Positions 24,980 through 32,713 are shown, counted from the stretch's first letter. The stretch: 43,478 nt of DNA from an uncultured Prevotellaceae bacterium (GCA_902800595.1 CADCFA010000019.1:1-43478), one strand, 5' to 3'. Notes: a model not told the origin generated them from the letters alone. Program-made: numbers and translations.

Positions 24980-26662
24980 TTATGATTTTTTCTTCAAACT
25001 GTCGAGAAACTCGGTGGGTTGCATGCCAAAGTGTTTCTTGAAGGTGGTTGAGAAGTAGCGCGGATCACGGAATCCAACCCGATAGGCAAGGTCGCTGATG
25101 CGGATATCGGGGGTTTCTGTGGCGATGCGCTTGGCTTCGTCCATGCGGATGCTCCGGATGAAGGTGCTGACATTGATGTTGGCGATGGCGCGCAACTTAT
25201 TATATAAGGTGGAGGCGCTGGCACCCATGTCAGAAGCTAAGGCGTCGCGATCGTAATCGTCGTCTTCCAGATGGTCGAGTACCATTTGACGAGTCCGTTG
25301 CAGGAAGAGTTCGTCGGCAGTGAGCTCACGTGGTGGCTCTTCCTCCAGGTCTTCGACGTGTTTATTCTCTGTTTTGATGCGCTTACGGTTCTGAATGATG
25401 TTATCCACGCGGATTTTAAGCTCTTTCAGCTTGAAAGGCTTGTTCAGGAAGTCGTCTGCTCCTAAGAGCAAAGCTCGCTGTTCGTCATCCATATCGCGCT
25501 TGGCGGTCAGCAGCACAATAGGCAGATGGGCATAGTCTGGGTCTTCCTTGATCTGTTTGGTAAGCTCATAGCCATCCATCCCTGGCATCATGATATCGGA
25601 GATAATCAGGTCGATGGGTTTTTGGTGGATCATCTCGAGGGCTTCGTAGCCATTTTGGGCTATATATATATTGTAATAGGTGGCCAAGAGCTGGTGCATC
25701 AGCATCAGCAGCTCTGGGTTGTCCTCTACTATCAACAGGCTGATGTCGTGTTTCTGTGGCAATTCGTTCAGGTTGAGAACTGCGTTGATCTCGTTTGTGG
25801 TTTCCTTATGCTCGATATACGGATTCTTGGAGTTGTCAAAGGTTATCTGGCGTTCCTCGTAAATCTGGTCTGCTGTGTAAGCCTCCTTGTTGATAGGCAG
25901 CTCGATGGTGAAGGTGGTTCCTTCGCCTACCTCACTCTCGCACTTGATGGTGCCTCTGTGCAGATACACGAGGTCGTGGGTGAGGGCGAGTCCCAGACCT
26001 GTACCGATATTCTTGTTCTGACGGTAAGAACCATCCTGGAAGGGACGGTAGAGGTTTTTCATCTTGTCTCTGGGAATACCGATGCCTGTGTCGCTGACCA
26101 CAATGCGGATGCGGTCGTAATGGGGATTAGTGGTAACCCGTAGGCTCACTTCGCCGTTCTCCTTGCAGTATTTGGCAGCGTTTGACACCAGATTATAGAT
26201 GATCTTATCGAGTTTGTCGGTGTCAATCCAGCCCATCATGCTTTCTGGCTGGCACTCGATGGTGTATTTCATCTTCTTCTTCACTATCAAAGGCTCCAGA
26301 TATTGGGCAGTCTCGCGGATGTAGCGCATCACATCGCCCTGGGCACAGAGCAGTTTCAGTTCGCCTGCCTGTGACTTACTGGTCTCCAGAATCTGCTGTA
26401 GCATTCTCACCATACGCTGGATGTTGATCTGCATGAGATCATAGTCGTGTGACATCTGTGGTGCTTCGTCTCTCATCTTGTCGATAGAGGCAGAAAGCAC
26501 AGTCAGAGGGGTAAGCAGTTCGTGGGTGATATTGGTGAATACATAACTCATGCGGAGTTTTTGTCGGAGACGTATACTTCGCATATAGATGAGCCTGATG
26601 ATAAAGGCTAAAATGAAGGCTGAAACCACAATGGCAAGGTTGAATAGGATGTATAGGTTCAT
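24980..26662 (-). CDS. Hybrid two-component regulator (HisKA-HATPase-REC-AraC) without a periplasmic sensor
   Basis: 560 residues from ATG 26662, chosen because MNLYILFNLAIVV begins the single membrane helix (about 3-25) and the promoter lies upstream; a longer frame to 26797 would run across the promoter. Domains: HisKA with His47 in TNITHELLTP, HATPase with N-box YNLVSNAAKY, DTGIGIP and GTGLGLAL, receiver with Asp356 in ISDIMMPGMDG and Lys408 in LNKPF, AraC-type HTH at about 460-555 (VGFRDPRYFSTTFKKHFGMQP). The large beta-propeller/Y_Y_Y sensor of normal Bacteroidota hybrid systems is missing. Target genes are unknown; it stands alone on its strand. Confidence 0.92.
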   Translation of the reverse strand: MNLYILFNLAIVVSAFILAFIIRLIYMRSIRLRQKLRMSYVFTNITHELLTPLTVLSASIDKMRDEAPQMSHDYDLMQINIQRMVRMLQQILETSKSQAGELKLLCAQGDVMRYIRETAQYLEPLIVKKKMKYTIECQPESMMGWIDTDKLDKIIYNLVSNAAKYCKENGEVSLRVTTNPHYDRIRIVVSDTGIGIPRDKMKNLYRPFQDGSYRQNKNIGTGLGLALTHDLVYLHRGTIKCESEVGEGTTFTIELPINKEAYTADQIYEERQITFDNSKNPYIEHKETTNEINAVLNLNELPQKHDISLLIVEDNPELLMLMHQLLATYYNIYIAQNGYEALEMIHQKPIDLIISDIMMPGMDGYELTKQIKEDPDYAHLPIVLLTAKRDMDDEQRALLLGADDFLNKPFKLKELKIRVDNIIQNRKRIKTENKHVEDLEEEPPRELTADELFLQRTRQMVLDHLEDDDYDRDALASDMGASASTLYNKLRAIANINVSTFIRSIRMDEAKRIATETPDIRISDLAYRVGFRDPRYFSTTFKKHFGMQPTEFLDSLKKKS

Positions 26663-26685
26663 CGCGATTATGTTTAAATTCCGTG

Positions 26686-26717
26686 CAAATATATGTTTTA
26701 TTTTTCGAATTTGCAAG
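26686..26717 (-). promoter_or_regulatory. Promoter of the hybrid regulator gene
   Basis: TATATTTG (26686-26693) with a CTTG (one off TTTG) 20 bp upstream at 26714-26717 on the minus strand; 23 bp to the start codon. Confidence 0.55.
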
Positions 26718-26850
26718 CTTTTGGCGATAAAATCGACTTGTTTTAGCTTATTTTTGTTTGAAAATCGTGATTTTGTGTTTAATTTAAGTGAAATCACGAA
26801 TTTTAAACATAAAATAATATAAAGTAAACAGCGGATAAGAAAAAGAGTTA

Positions 26851-26858
26851 TATCTTTG
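26851..26858 (+). promoter_or_regulatory. Orphan -7 promoter element
   Basis: TATCTTTG followed by CA, a typical Bacteroidota -7 element, with no protein gene downstream before the terminator at 26921. The -33 half is not clear. The rest of the 321-bp gap (26663-26983) holds the divergent promoter and AT-rich sequence. Confidence 0.5.
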
Positions 26859-26861
26859 CAT

Positions 26862-26953
26862 CAGAAAAAGATTTTAATGGTTAAGGTTTATGGTTGATTA
26901 ATTTAGTTTTTTAAGTAAGTAAAAGGCTCGTTGTGAAACGGGCCTTTTATTGT
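26862..26953 (+). ncRNA. Candidate small transcript of about 90 nt
   Basis: The stretch runs from just after the orphan -7 element to a GC-rich hairpin with a T-rich tail. It contains one tiny frame at 26877-26897 (MVKVYG, stop) without a ribosome-binding site. It could be a small RNA or a leader left without its gene. No known RNA family was recognised. Existence is inferred from the promoter and terminator signals only. Confidence 0.35.
26921..26953 (+). terminator. Hairpin terminator of the orphan unit
   Basis: AAAAGGCTCG / CGGGCCTTTT (10 bp with one G-U pair) and an 8-nt loop, followed by ATTGTTTTT. It shares its arms and the CCTTTATTG-like tail with the terminator at 878-905. It could also end the convergent glutathione peroxidase transcript. 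Confidence 0.75.
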
Positions 26954-26983
26954 TTTTGCAAGTTACGCTAAGAGCGGGATGGA

Positions 26984-27535
26984 TTATTTCAACAACTCCT
27001 CAATCTGCTTAGCAATGTTCTCAATGTTCTCTGTGGGCTCGAAACGAGCTACAACCTGACCCTTCTTGTTGATGAGGAACTTGGTGAAGTTCCACTTGAT
27101 GGTGGGTTTCTGCTTATAGTCAGGATCTTCCTTCGACAGCATGTCTTCGAGAATCGGGGCGATGGGGTGGTTCATATCCCAGCCAGCGAAACCTTTCTGC
27201 TCCTGAAGGAACTTGTATAGGGGATCCGCATCTTCGCCGTTTACCTTAATCTTCTTGAAGCGTGGAAAGTCTGTGCCGAAATTAAGCTTGCAGAACTCAT
27301 GAATGCTCTCATCGGTGCCAGGAGCCTGCTGTCCGAACTGGTTACAGGGAAAGTCGAGGATCTCAAATCCCTCAGCATGATACTTCTTGTAGAGTGCTTC
27401 AAGCTCGTCATACTGTGGGGTGAATCCACACTTGGTTGCTGTATTGACAATCAGCAACACTTCATTGGCGTACTCTTTCAGAGATACGTCTTTACCTTTT
27501 CTGTCCTTGACAGAGAAATCATAAACGGTTTTCAT
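26984..27535 (-). CDS. Glutathione peroxidase family (thiol peroxidase-like) protein
   Basis: 183 residues. Peroxidatic Cys36 lies in NTATKCGFTPQY; the Gln of the tetrad is in FPCNQFGQQAPG and Trp-Asn in IKWNFTKFL. The active residue is Cys, not selenocysteine. Bacterial members mostly use thioredoxin to reduce peroxides in the cytoplasm, since Bacteroidota usually lack glutathione. No signal peptide. Monocistronic, with its own promoter. Confidence 0.93.
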   Translation of the reverse strand: MKTVYDFSVKDRKGKDVSLKEYANEVLLIVNTATKCGFTPQYDELEALYKKYHAEGFEILDFPCNQFGQQAPGTDESIHEFCKLNFGTDFPRFKKIKVNGEDADPLYKFLQEQKGFAGWDMNHPIAPILEDMLSKEDPDYKQKPTIKWNFTKFLINKKGQVVARFEPTENIENIAKQIEELLK

Positions 27536-27585
27536 TCTAGTAGTTAAAAAAATATAGTATATTATATATAATCGTACTTTGGGTA

Positions 27586-27593
27586 CAAAGATA
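27586..27593 (-). promoter_or_regulatory. -7 promoter element of the glutathione peroxidase gene
   Basis: TATCTTTG on the minus strand, 50 bp before the start codon; the leader is very AT-rich. Confidence 0.6.
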
Positions 27594-27647
27594 CAAAAAA
27601 AGAAGTGAAAAGAAGTATGTTTTTACTTTTTTTTACTTCGAAAAAAT

Positions 27648-27694
27648 GAAAAGGTGCGCTTTGGCATATGCAACTACCAAAAACGCACCTTTTC
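27648..27694 (-). terminator. Terminator of rpmE2
   Basis: A perfect 11-bp stem GAAAAGGTGCG / CGCACCTTTTC followed on the minus strand by ATTTTTT. It lies 23 bp after the rpmE2 stop. Confidence 0.85.
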
Positions 27695-27716
27695 TAAATC
27701 CTTAGAAAGTATAGTC

Positions 27717-27971
27717 TTACTTCTTCGCAGCCTTACCGTAGCGGCTCATGAACTTATCGACACGACCTGCGGTGTCAACGAGCTTGCTCTTACCTGTATA
27801 GAACGGGTGAGAGGTGCTTGAGATTTCGACTTTTACCACTGGGTAAGTTTCGCCTTCGAACTCTACGGTGTCATTTGTCTTAGCGGTAGATTTCGTAAGG
27901 AACATATCGCCGTTGGACATGTCCTTAAACACGACGGGGCGATAGTTTTCTGGATGAATACCTTTTTTCAT
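27717..27971 (-). CDS. rpmE2: 50S ribosomal protein L31 type B
   Basis: 84 residues, [15 protein letters not shown] at the N-terminus and [12 protein letters not shown] in the middle, as in type B L31. The zinc-binding Cys residues of type A are absent, so it needs no zinc. It is transcribed alone and divergently from the EEP-family gene; the promoter could not be fixed. Confidence 0.95.
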   Translation of the reverse strand: MKKGIHPENYRPVVFKDMSNGDMFLTKSTAKTNDTVEFEGETYPVVKVEISSTSHPFYTGKSKLVDTAGRVDKFMSRYGKAAKK

Positions 27972-28003
27972 TTTGAGTTAAAATATTAATCAGATTTTTG
28001 CCT

Positions 28004-28011
28004 TATATTTG
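28004..28011 (+). promoter_or_regulatory. -7 promoter element of the EEP-udk operon
   Basis: TATATTTG, 19 bp before ATG 28031. No -33 TTTG at the expected 19-21 bp spacing. Confidence 0.55.
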
Positions 28012-28030
28012 CAAACTAAAACAACAATAT

Positions 28031-29056
28031 ATGAGAAGAATAACCTTTTTAATTCTCAGTCTGCTCCTGATTGCCGTGATCAGTTCTGCCCGTAAACCTC
28101 AGAAAGGCTGTAGGTATGCCATCGGCTTCTATAATCTTGAGAATCTCTTCGATACCTGTCACGATGAAGGCAAGAACGACTACGAGTATTTGGCTGAGGG
28201 CACGTTTAAGTGGACGCTAGAGAAATACACCAACAAACTGCATAACATGGCCCGTGTGCTCTCTGAGATGGCTTCCGACCGTCTGCCGGAAGGCTGTGCC
28301 GCCATTGGGGTGGCAGAGGTGGAGAACGCAAAGTGCCTGGCTGATCTCTGTAACGAGGCACCTCTGAAGCAGCGTCATATCCAGTATGTGCATGTGGAAG
28401 GACCTGATCAGCGAGGTGTTGATTGCGGTCTGCTCTATAATCCTAAACTCTTTTCAATTCGTGACGTGAAGCTAATACCTTATATATATAAGAAGCCTGA
28501 AGACTCTCTGAGAGCTACAAGAGGCTTTCTGGTGGTGAGTGGTGTGCTGGCCTGTGAGCATGTGACGATTATCGTGTGTCATCTGCCATCGCGTGGTGCC
28601 ACTTCCTATTATCGTGAAGAAGGTGGCAGACAGCTGAAGGCAGTAAAAGACTCGCTGTTAAAGGAGGATCCTGAGCTAAAACTCCTGATAATGGGGGATA
28701 TGAACGACGATCCGCAGGATGCTTCGATGGCTGAGTGCCTGGGAGCCAAACGGGAGATCAGTGAGGTGGGAGAGGGCGACCTATATAACCCCTGGTGGAA
28801 CGTGCTGGCATCTGGTGAAGGTACACTGAGTTTCAGAGGAGCCTGGAATCTGTTCGATCAGATTATCCTCTCTTCGTCGCTGCTCCGTGCGGAGAAAGGC
28901 TCGCTGACCTACGACTCGCATGAGATTTTTCGTCGCGACTATCTCATCCGTCAGGAAGGTCCCTATGCAGGAACGCCTCTGCGTACACATGGAGGGGGAA
29001 AATGGCTCAACGGCTATAGTGACCATCTGCCTACGGTGGTGTATTTGAAAAAGTAA
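28031..29056 (+). CDS. Endonuclease/exonuclease/phosphatase family protein, exported
   Basis: 341 residues. ATG 28031 opens a signal peptide (MRRITFLILSLLLIAVISSA) and follows the promoter, so the upstream in-frame ATG at 27998 is rejected. EEP fold motifs: YNLENLFD at the first Asn/Glu metal site, VAEVENAK, VCHLPSRG, MGDMNDDPQD and the final Asp-His in GYSDHLPTVV. In Bacteroidota such exported proteins are often annotated as endonucleases; the substrate is not known. The stop is within a GTAAAAA-type repeat. Confidence 0.85.
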   Translation: MRRITFLILSLLLIAVISSARKPQKGCRYAIGFYNLENLFDTCHDEGKNDYEYLAEGTFKWTLEKYTNKLHNMARVLSEMASDRLPEGCAAIGVAEVENAKCLADLCNEAPLKQRHIQYVHVEGPDQRGVDCGLLYNPKLFSIRDVKLIPYIYKKPEDSLRATRGFLVVSGVLACEHVTIIVCHLPSRGATSYYREEGGRQLKAVKDSLLKEDPELKLLIMGDMNDDPQDASMAECLGAKREISEVGEGDLYNPWWNVLASGEGTLSFRGAWNLFDQIILSSSLLRAEKGSLTYDSHEIFRRDYLIRQEGPYAGTPLRTHGGGKWLNGYSDHLPTVVYLKK

Positions 29057-29093
29057 AAAAGTAAAAAGGTAAAAAAGTAAAAAGGTAAAAAAA
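29048..29093. repeat. GTAAAAA-type tandem repeat before udk
   Basis: Five units of AGTAAAAA or GGTAAAA(A), each 7-9 bp, include the stop codon of the upstream gene and end 7 bp before the udk start. Confidence 0.85.
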
Positions 29094-29099
29094 GAAGAT

Positions 29100-29747
29100 A
29101 TGATTATCATCGGAATCGCTGGCGGTTCAGGTTCAGGCAAGACCACCGTCGTAAAGCGTATTGCCAAGGCGCTGCCTCCTCATTGTGCGGCAGTCATCCC
29201 TTTAGACTCGTATTATAACGACACCACCAATCTGACGGATGAGGAACGTAAGCAGATTAACTTCGATCACCCCGACGCTTTCGACTGGAAACTGCTGACG
29301 GAACAGATCAAGAAGCTCAGAAATGGCGAAGCTGTGGAGCAGCCCACCTATTCTTATGTCATCTCCAACCGTCTGCCGGAAACCGTTCATATAGAGCCAA
29401 AACCTGTCATCATACTAGAAGGCATCATGACGTTGCATCATAAGAAACTGCGTGACATGATGGATTTGAAAATTTATGTAGATACCGACAGTGATGTGCG
29501 CCTGATTCGTAATATTCGTCGTGATGTGGTGGAGCGTGGACGTACTGTGGAAATGGTACTCAGCCATTATGAGAATGACGTGAAGCCTATGCACGAACAG
29601 TTTATCGAGCCCACGAAGAAGTTTGCCGACCTGGTAATTCCCTGGGGGCGTGAGAATAAACGGGGTATCGATATCCTGCGCACTTATATCCAAGGTTTCT
29701 CCGAGGAAGTGAGAGAGGAGATGAAAGACGCAAGAAGTGAGAAGTGA
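29100..29747 (+). CDS. udk: Uridine kinase
   Basis: 215 residues. Walker A GGSGSGKTTV at 8-17, PLDSYYND with the catalytic Asp, FDHPDAFD, the YSYVISNR uridine-binding loop and IRRDVVERGR lid. It phosphorylates uridine and cytidine in pyrimidine salvage. The C-terminal residues after YIQGFSEEVREEM are coded partly by a GAAGTGA heptamer repeat, so the end of the protein may vary between strains. Confidence 0.95.
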   Translation: MIIIGIAGGSGSGKTTVVKRIAKALPPHCAAVIPLDSYYNDTTNLTDEERKQINFDHPDAFDWKLLTEQIKKLRNGEAVEQPTYSYVISNRLPETVHIEPKPVIILEGIMTLHHKKLRDMMDLKIYVDTDSDVRLIRNIRRDVVERGRTVEMVLSHYENDVKPMHEQFIEPTKKFADLVIPWGRENKRGIDILRTYIQGFSEEVREEMKDARSEK

Positions 29748-29754
29748 GAAGTGA
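29734..29754. repeat. Perfect triple GAAGTGA heptamer
   Basis: Three contiguous GAAGTGA copies span the udk stop codon and the start region of the next gene. Confidence 0.9.
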
Positions 29755-29761
29755 GGAATTG

Positions 29762-30337
29762 ATGGAAATTGAGACTCATCCTTTCGAACCCTTTCTCCCT
29801 GAGCATGCCAGGCTGTTGATGCTTGGCACTTTTCCGCCGTCGGAGAAACGGTGGTCCGTGAAATTCTACTATCCGAATTTTATCAATGACATGTGGCGGA
29901 TTGTGGGGTTGCTCTTCTTTCAGGATAAGGATCACTTTGTGGATACAGCCCAAAAGCGCTTCCGACTCGACTTGCTGATTCCGTTTCTGCAGGAACAAGG
30001 TATCGCCTTATTCGATACGGCTACACGTATCCGGCGAACCACAGGAACTGCTTCAGATAAGGATCTTGAGATTGTAGAAGAGACAGATCTCCACCAGATG
30101 CTGCGGCGTCTTCCCTGTTGTGAAAGCATTGTCACTGCCGGACAACTGGCCACAGAGATAGCCTGTAATCAGTTTGGCGTAAATCCTCCAAAGGTTGGTG
30201 AGTCAGTGTCCTTCATGTTCGAAGGGCGCCAGCTGCGGCTCTATCGTATGCCCAGCAGTTCTAGAGCTTATCCGATGAAGCTGGAACAGAAAGCTGCGTA
30301 TTATCAGAAGGTTCTTCTTCCTTCATCTCCTCTATAG
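29762..30337 (+). CDS. Uracil-DNA glycosylase family protein (Mug/COG3663-like)
   Basis: 191 residues from ATG 29762 (a GTG at 29744 that overlaps the udk stop is possible). The motif LMLGTFPPSEKRW near the N-terminus corresponds to the active-site motif 1, and MPSSSRAYPMKLEQK near the C-terminus to motif 2 of the superfamily. It would excise uracil or mismatched pyrimidines from DNA. Its last 77 bp overlap the end of the convergent DUF308 gene. Confidence 0.82.
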   Translation: MEIETHPFEPFLPEHARLLMLGTFPPSEKRWSVKFYYPNFINDMWRIVGLLFFQDKDHFVDTAQKRFRLDLLIPFLQEQGIALFDTATRIRRTTGTASDKDLEIVEETDLHQMLRRLPCCESIVTAGQLATEIACNQFGVNPPKVGESVSFMFEGRQLRLYRMPSSSRAYPMKLEQKAAYYQKVLLPSSPL

Positions 30338-30956
30338 CAACAGACTCGTCGATGACCTCTTCTGCCATAGGAATCTCTTGTGCCTGTCTGAACTTACGTT
30401 TGTTGGCATAGAACTTCAGTGAGTTGATAAGTTCCGTTACACCATAGAGCAGTGAGCACCAACCTAAGATAAGCATCGCCATGCTGGCAGGAGCCATCGG
30501 CTTGATGATAACGTAGAGTCCTATCAACAGGACGGCAGAGGGGAACACCCAGAAACCAAAGCCTATCTTGCCGTATTTGCGGGCATTCAGCAGATTGATG
30601 TACTGATTAATAGCTCCTAATATCAAGATGCCGCCGATAATGTACATCAGCGCTGTGATAAACACATTGGGGCTCAGGGCCAGCATCGCACCAAGAATCA
30701 GACTACCTACTCCCACAATCGGGAAGGTTGGCTTCTCTCCATAGAGGACTTGCCCGTTGGCATCCGTAATCTTATACTCTGACATGTTCTTGCGAGCATT
30801 CACATACACGATCAGTGAGATAAGTCCAGACAAAAGGAAAAGAACGCCAATGGCTACTGTAATCCACGTCACCGTGTTGTCAGGGTACTTGATGAGCAGA
30901 CAGCCAATCGCAATGGCGCTGATGGCACGGAATACAGAACTTTGTAATATCTTCAT
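30261..30956 (-). CDS. DUF308/HdeD-like membrane protein
   Basis: 231 residues. ATG 30956 begins a run of paired membrane helices (about six, in the HdeD pattern) to about residue 185, followed by an acidic, Ser-rich cytoplasmic tail. HdeD is linked to acid resistance in enterobacteria; the role here is unknown. The longer frame to 31046 passes through the promoter and is rejected. The tail region is the part that overlaps the glycosylase gene. Confidence 0.8.
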   Translation of the reverse strand: MKILQSSVFRAISAIAIGCLLIKYPDNTVTWITVAIGVLFLLSGLISLIVYVNARKNMSEYKITDANGQVLYGEKPTFPIVGVGSLILGAMLALSPNVFITALMYIIGGILILGAINQYINLLNARKYGKIGFGFWVFPSAVLLIGLYVIIKPMAPASMAMLILGWCSLLYGVTELINSLKFYANKRKFRQAQEIPMAEEVIDESVAIEEMKEEEPSDNTQLSVPASSDKL

Positions 30957-30992
30957 AATTGTATTATCGTCTTTTTTTGAGGTTTGCGATTG

Positions 30993-31024
30993 CAAAGATA
31001 GGAAAAATGAATGGAATGAGCAAA
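30993..31024 (-). promoter_or_regulatory. Promoter of the DUF308 gene
   Basis: On the minus strand TTTG (31021-31024), 20 bp, TATCTTTG (30993-31000). Confidence 0.75.
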
Positions 31025-31032
31025 TAATTGTG

Positions 31033-31040
31033 TAATTTTG
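31033..31040 (+). promoter_or_regulatory. -7 promoter element of the histidine phosphatase gene
   Basis: TAATTTTG, 21 bp before ATG 31062, next to the divergent DUF308 promoter. Confidence 0.55.
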
Positions 31041-31061
31041 CAGCAATTTTTAAGAGACAAT

Positions 31062-31568
31062 ATGACAACTTTATATTTAGTAAGGCATGGTGAGACGGTA
31101 GATAATGCCAATCAGATCATGCAGGGACAGACACAAGGGGAACTTAATGAGAACGGCATTCGACAGGCGCAGGAGGTGTGCGAGACTTGGAAAGACCGGC
31201 AGATTGACGTGGTGATTGCCAGCGATCTGAAACGTTCCATAGATACAGCCCGCATCATTGCTGAGCCTCGCGGGCTGGAGGTTATAACGACTCCCCTGTT
31301 GCGTGAACGTGACTGGGGCGACTTTACAGGTCGCTTTATTCCTGACCTGAAAAATGAGGTGTGGCCCGATAATATTGAGACATTAGAAAACCTTCTTTCC
31401 AGGGCTGGCGAATTCATCACCTATGTCAAGGAGACATTCCCGGGAAAGAAGGTGCTGGCTGTAGGTCATGGCATTATCAACAAGGCCATACAGGCAGTAT
31501 ATTATCATAAAACGATGAGCGAAGTGCAGCGCATGATGAATGCTGAGGTGCGGGTGCTGGAGCTTTAA
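31062..31568 (+). CDS. Histidine phosphatase family protein (phosphoglycerate mutase-like)
   Basis: 168 residues. The phospho-acceptor His9 is in LVRHGETVDN, with Arg in SDLKRSIDTA, Glu in LRERDWGDF and the second His in VGHGIIN. It lacks parts of the full cofactor-dependent mutase, so it is more likely a phosphatase of a small metabolite, as in the CobC/GpmB group. The stop is 2 bp from the stop of the convergent Gly-rich gene. Confidence 0.9.
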   Translation: MTTLYLVRHGETVDNANQIMQGQTQGELNENGIRQAQEVCETWKDRQIDVVIASDLKRSIDTARIIAEPRGLEVITTPLLRERDWGDFTGRFIPDLKNEVWPDNIETLENLLSRAGEFITYVKETFPGKKVLAVGHGIINKAIQAVYYHKTMSEVQRMMNAEVRVLEL

Positions 31569-31570
31569 GC

Positions 31571-32632
31571 TTAGCGGCGTCCACCCATACCACCATGTCC
31601 GTGAGAGCCACCACCACGGGAGAATGAACCGCCACCACCATATGAGCCGCCACGTGAGAATGATCCACTGCCGCTGTGTGAGAATGATCCACTGCCGCTA
31701 TGTGAGAAACCTCCGCGTGAGCTTCCACCCATGCTATGGTTCACTGTGCTGCGGGTACTGCTTCCACGATTGCTGCTGAATTCAACAGAGCGTCCTCTGT
31801 CCATTCCACGATTCATACTTGAGTGATCACCAATCGAACGGGTTATACGTCCCTCGTAGCGTGAACTGTTAACTGATCCGCGATTTCCGTTGAAGTTGCC
31901 ACCACCGCTGTATCCACCGTTATTACCGTTATTAGGGCGTCTGTCGAAACTACCACCACCGCTGTATCCGTTGTTGCCATCGTTTCTGCGTCCATGGAAG
32001 TTGCCGTTATGCCTGCCTCCATCGAAGCTGCCTCCACCACCGTATCCCATTCTGCCTGGTCTTTCGTGATGACTGGTGATGCGTGTAGAGCTGTAGCGGG
32101 GACCACGGAAGTCGCCACGGTTCCAACGGTCATGCATGCCGAAGTGCTCTCTGTGTGGGGCACGGAAGTGAGCGATGCGCCCATGATAGTAGCCATGTCC
32201 GCCTATACGGTGCCATGCATGTCCACCACGATAGGTCACATAGAAGTGGGGACGACCGAAGTAGAAATAGTCGCGACGCGGATAACGGCTATAGATACCG
32301 AAGTGCCAGTAACCGGCGTCCCAGTAGAGTGGGCGATAGAAATAGGTGGCAGCGATAAAGGATTTCCACTGCCAGTCGAGTAATATGTAACTCAGATCGA
32401 GGTTACGACGCTCCCAATAGGTTCCGAACACATCGTTACGACCTGTAACACCCATCAGGTAGTCGAGATTGATCTCATAAGCTGCCTCGTACTGCTCATC
32501 AGTCAGATTTAGCTCATAAGCCATCTTGTCAGTGAGGAACAGGGCCTCATTGCGAGCCTGCTCATAGCTCATAGCTTTTACTGAGATGCTGATTGTCAGC
32601 ATGGTCATCAGTGCGAAAAACATCTTCTTCAT
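31571..32632 (-). CDS. Exported Gly/Ser/His/Arg-rich low-complexity protein
   Basis: 353 residues. Signal peptide (MKKMFFALMTMLTISISVKA), then an ordered part to about 150 with aromatic-rich stretches (YFYRPLYWDAGYWHFG), then a long tail of GGGSF, GGYSGGG, NGNNG and repeated SFSHSGSG units rich in Arg and His. The tail resembles RGG-type disordered regions and may bind polyanions or metals. No family was recognised. The repeats at 31670-31710 on DNA level are near-identical 27-bp units. Confidence 0.78.
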   Translation of the reverse strand: MKKMFFALMTMLTISISVKAMSYEQARNEALFLTDKMAYELNLTDEQYEAAYEINLDYLMGVTGRNDVFGTYWERRNLDLSYILLDWQWKSFIAATYFYRPLYWDAGYWHFGIYSRYPRRDYFYFGRPHFYVTYRGGHAWHRIGGHGYYHGRIAHFRAPHREHFGMHDRWNRGDFRGPRYSSTRITSHHERPGRMGYGGGGSFDGGRHNGNFHGRRNDGNNGYSGGGSFDRRPNNGNNGGYSGGGNFNGNRGSVNSSRYEGRITRSIGDHSSMNRGMDRGRSVEFSSNRGSSTRSTVNHSMGGSSRGGFSHSGSGSFSHSGSGSFSRGGSYGGGGSFSRGGGSHGHGGMGGRR

Positions 32633-32681
32633 AATGATAATATTTTAATCGTTCAACATTCGTTTTAATTGATTCACGCTG

Positions 32682-32713
32682 CAAAGGAACGACAAAAAGG
32701 GGAGGTTTGCAAA
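32682..32713 (-). promoter_or_regulatory. Promoter of the Gly-rich protein gene
   Basis: On the minus strand TTTG (32710-32713), 20 bp, TTCCTTTG (32682-32689; TT instead of TA). Confidence 0.55.

Noticed and set aside
26984-27535. Selenoprotein form of glutathione peroxidase
   Set aside because: The active position is a normal Cys codon in TKCGFT and the frame has no internal TGA.
29744-29761. GTG start for the uracil-DNA-glycosylase-like gene overlapping the udk stop
   Set aside because: It falls in the GAAGTGA repeat; the ATG at 29762 gives the natural N-terminus. The GTG cannot be fully excluded.
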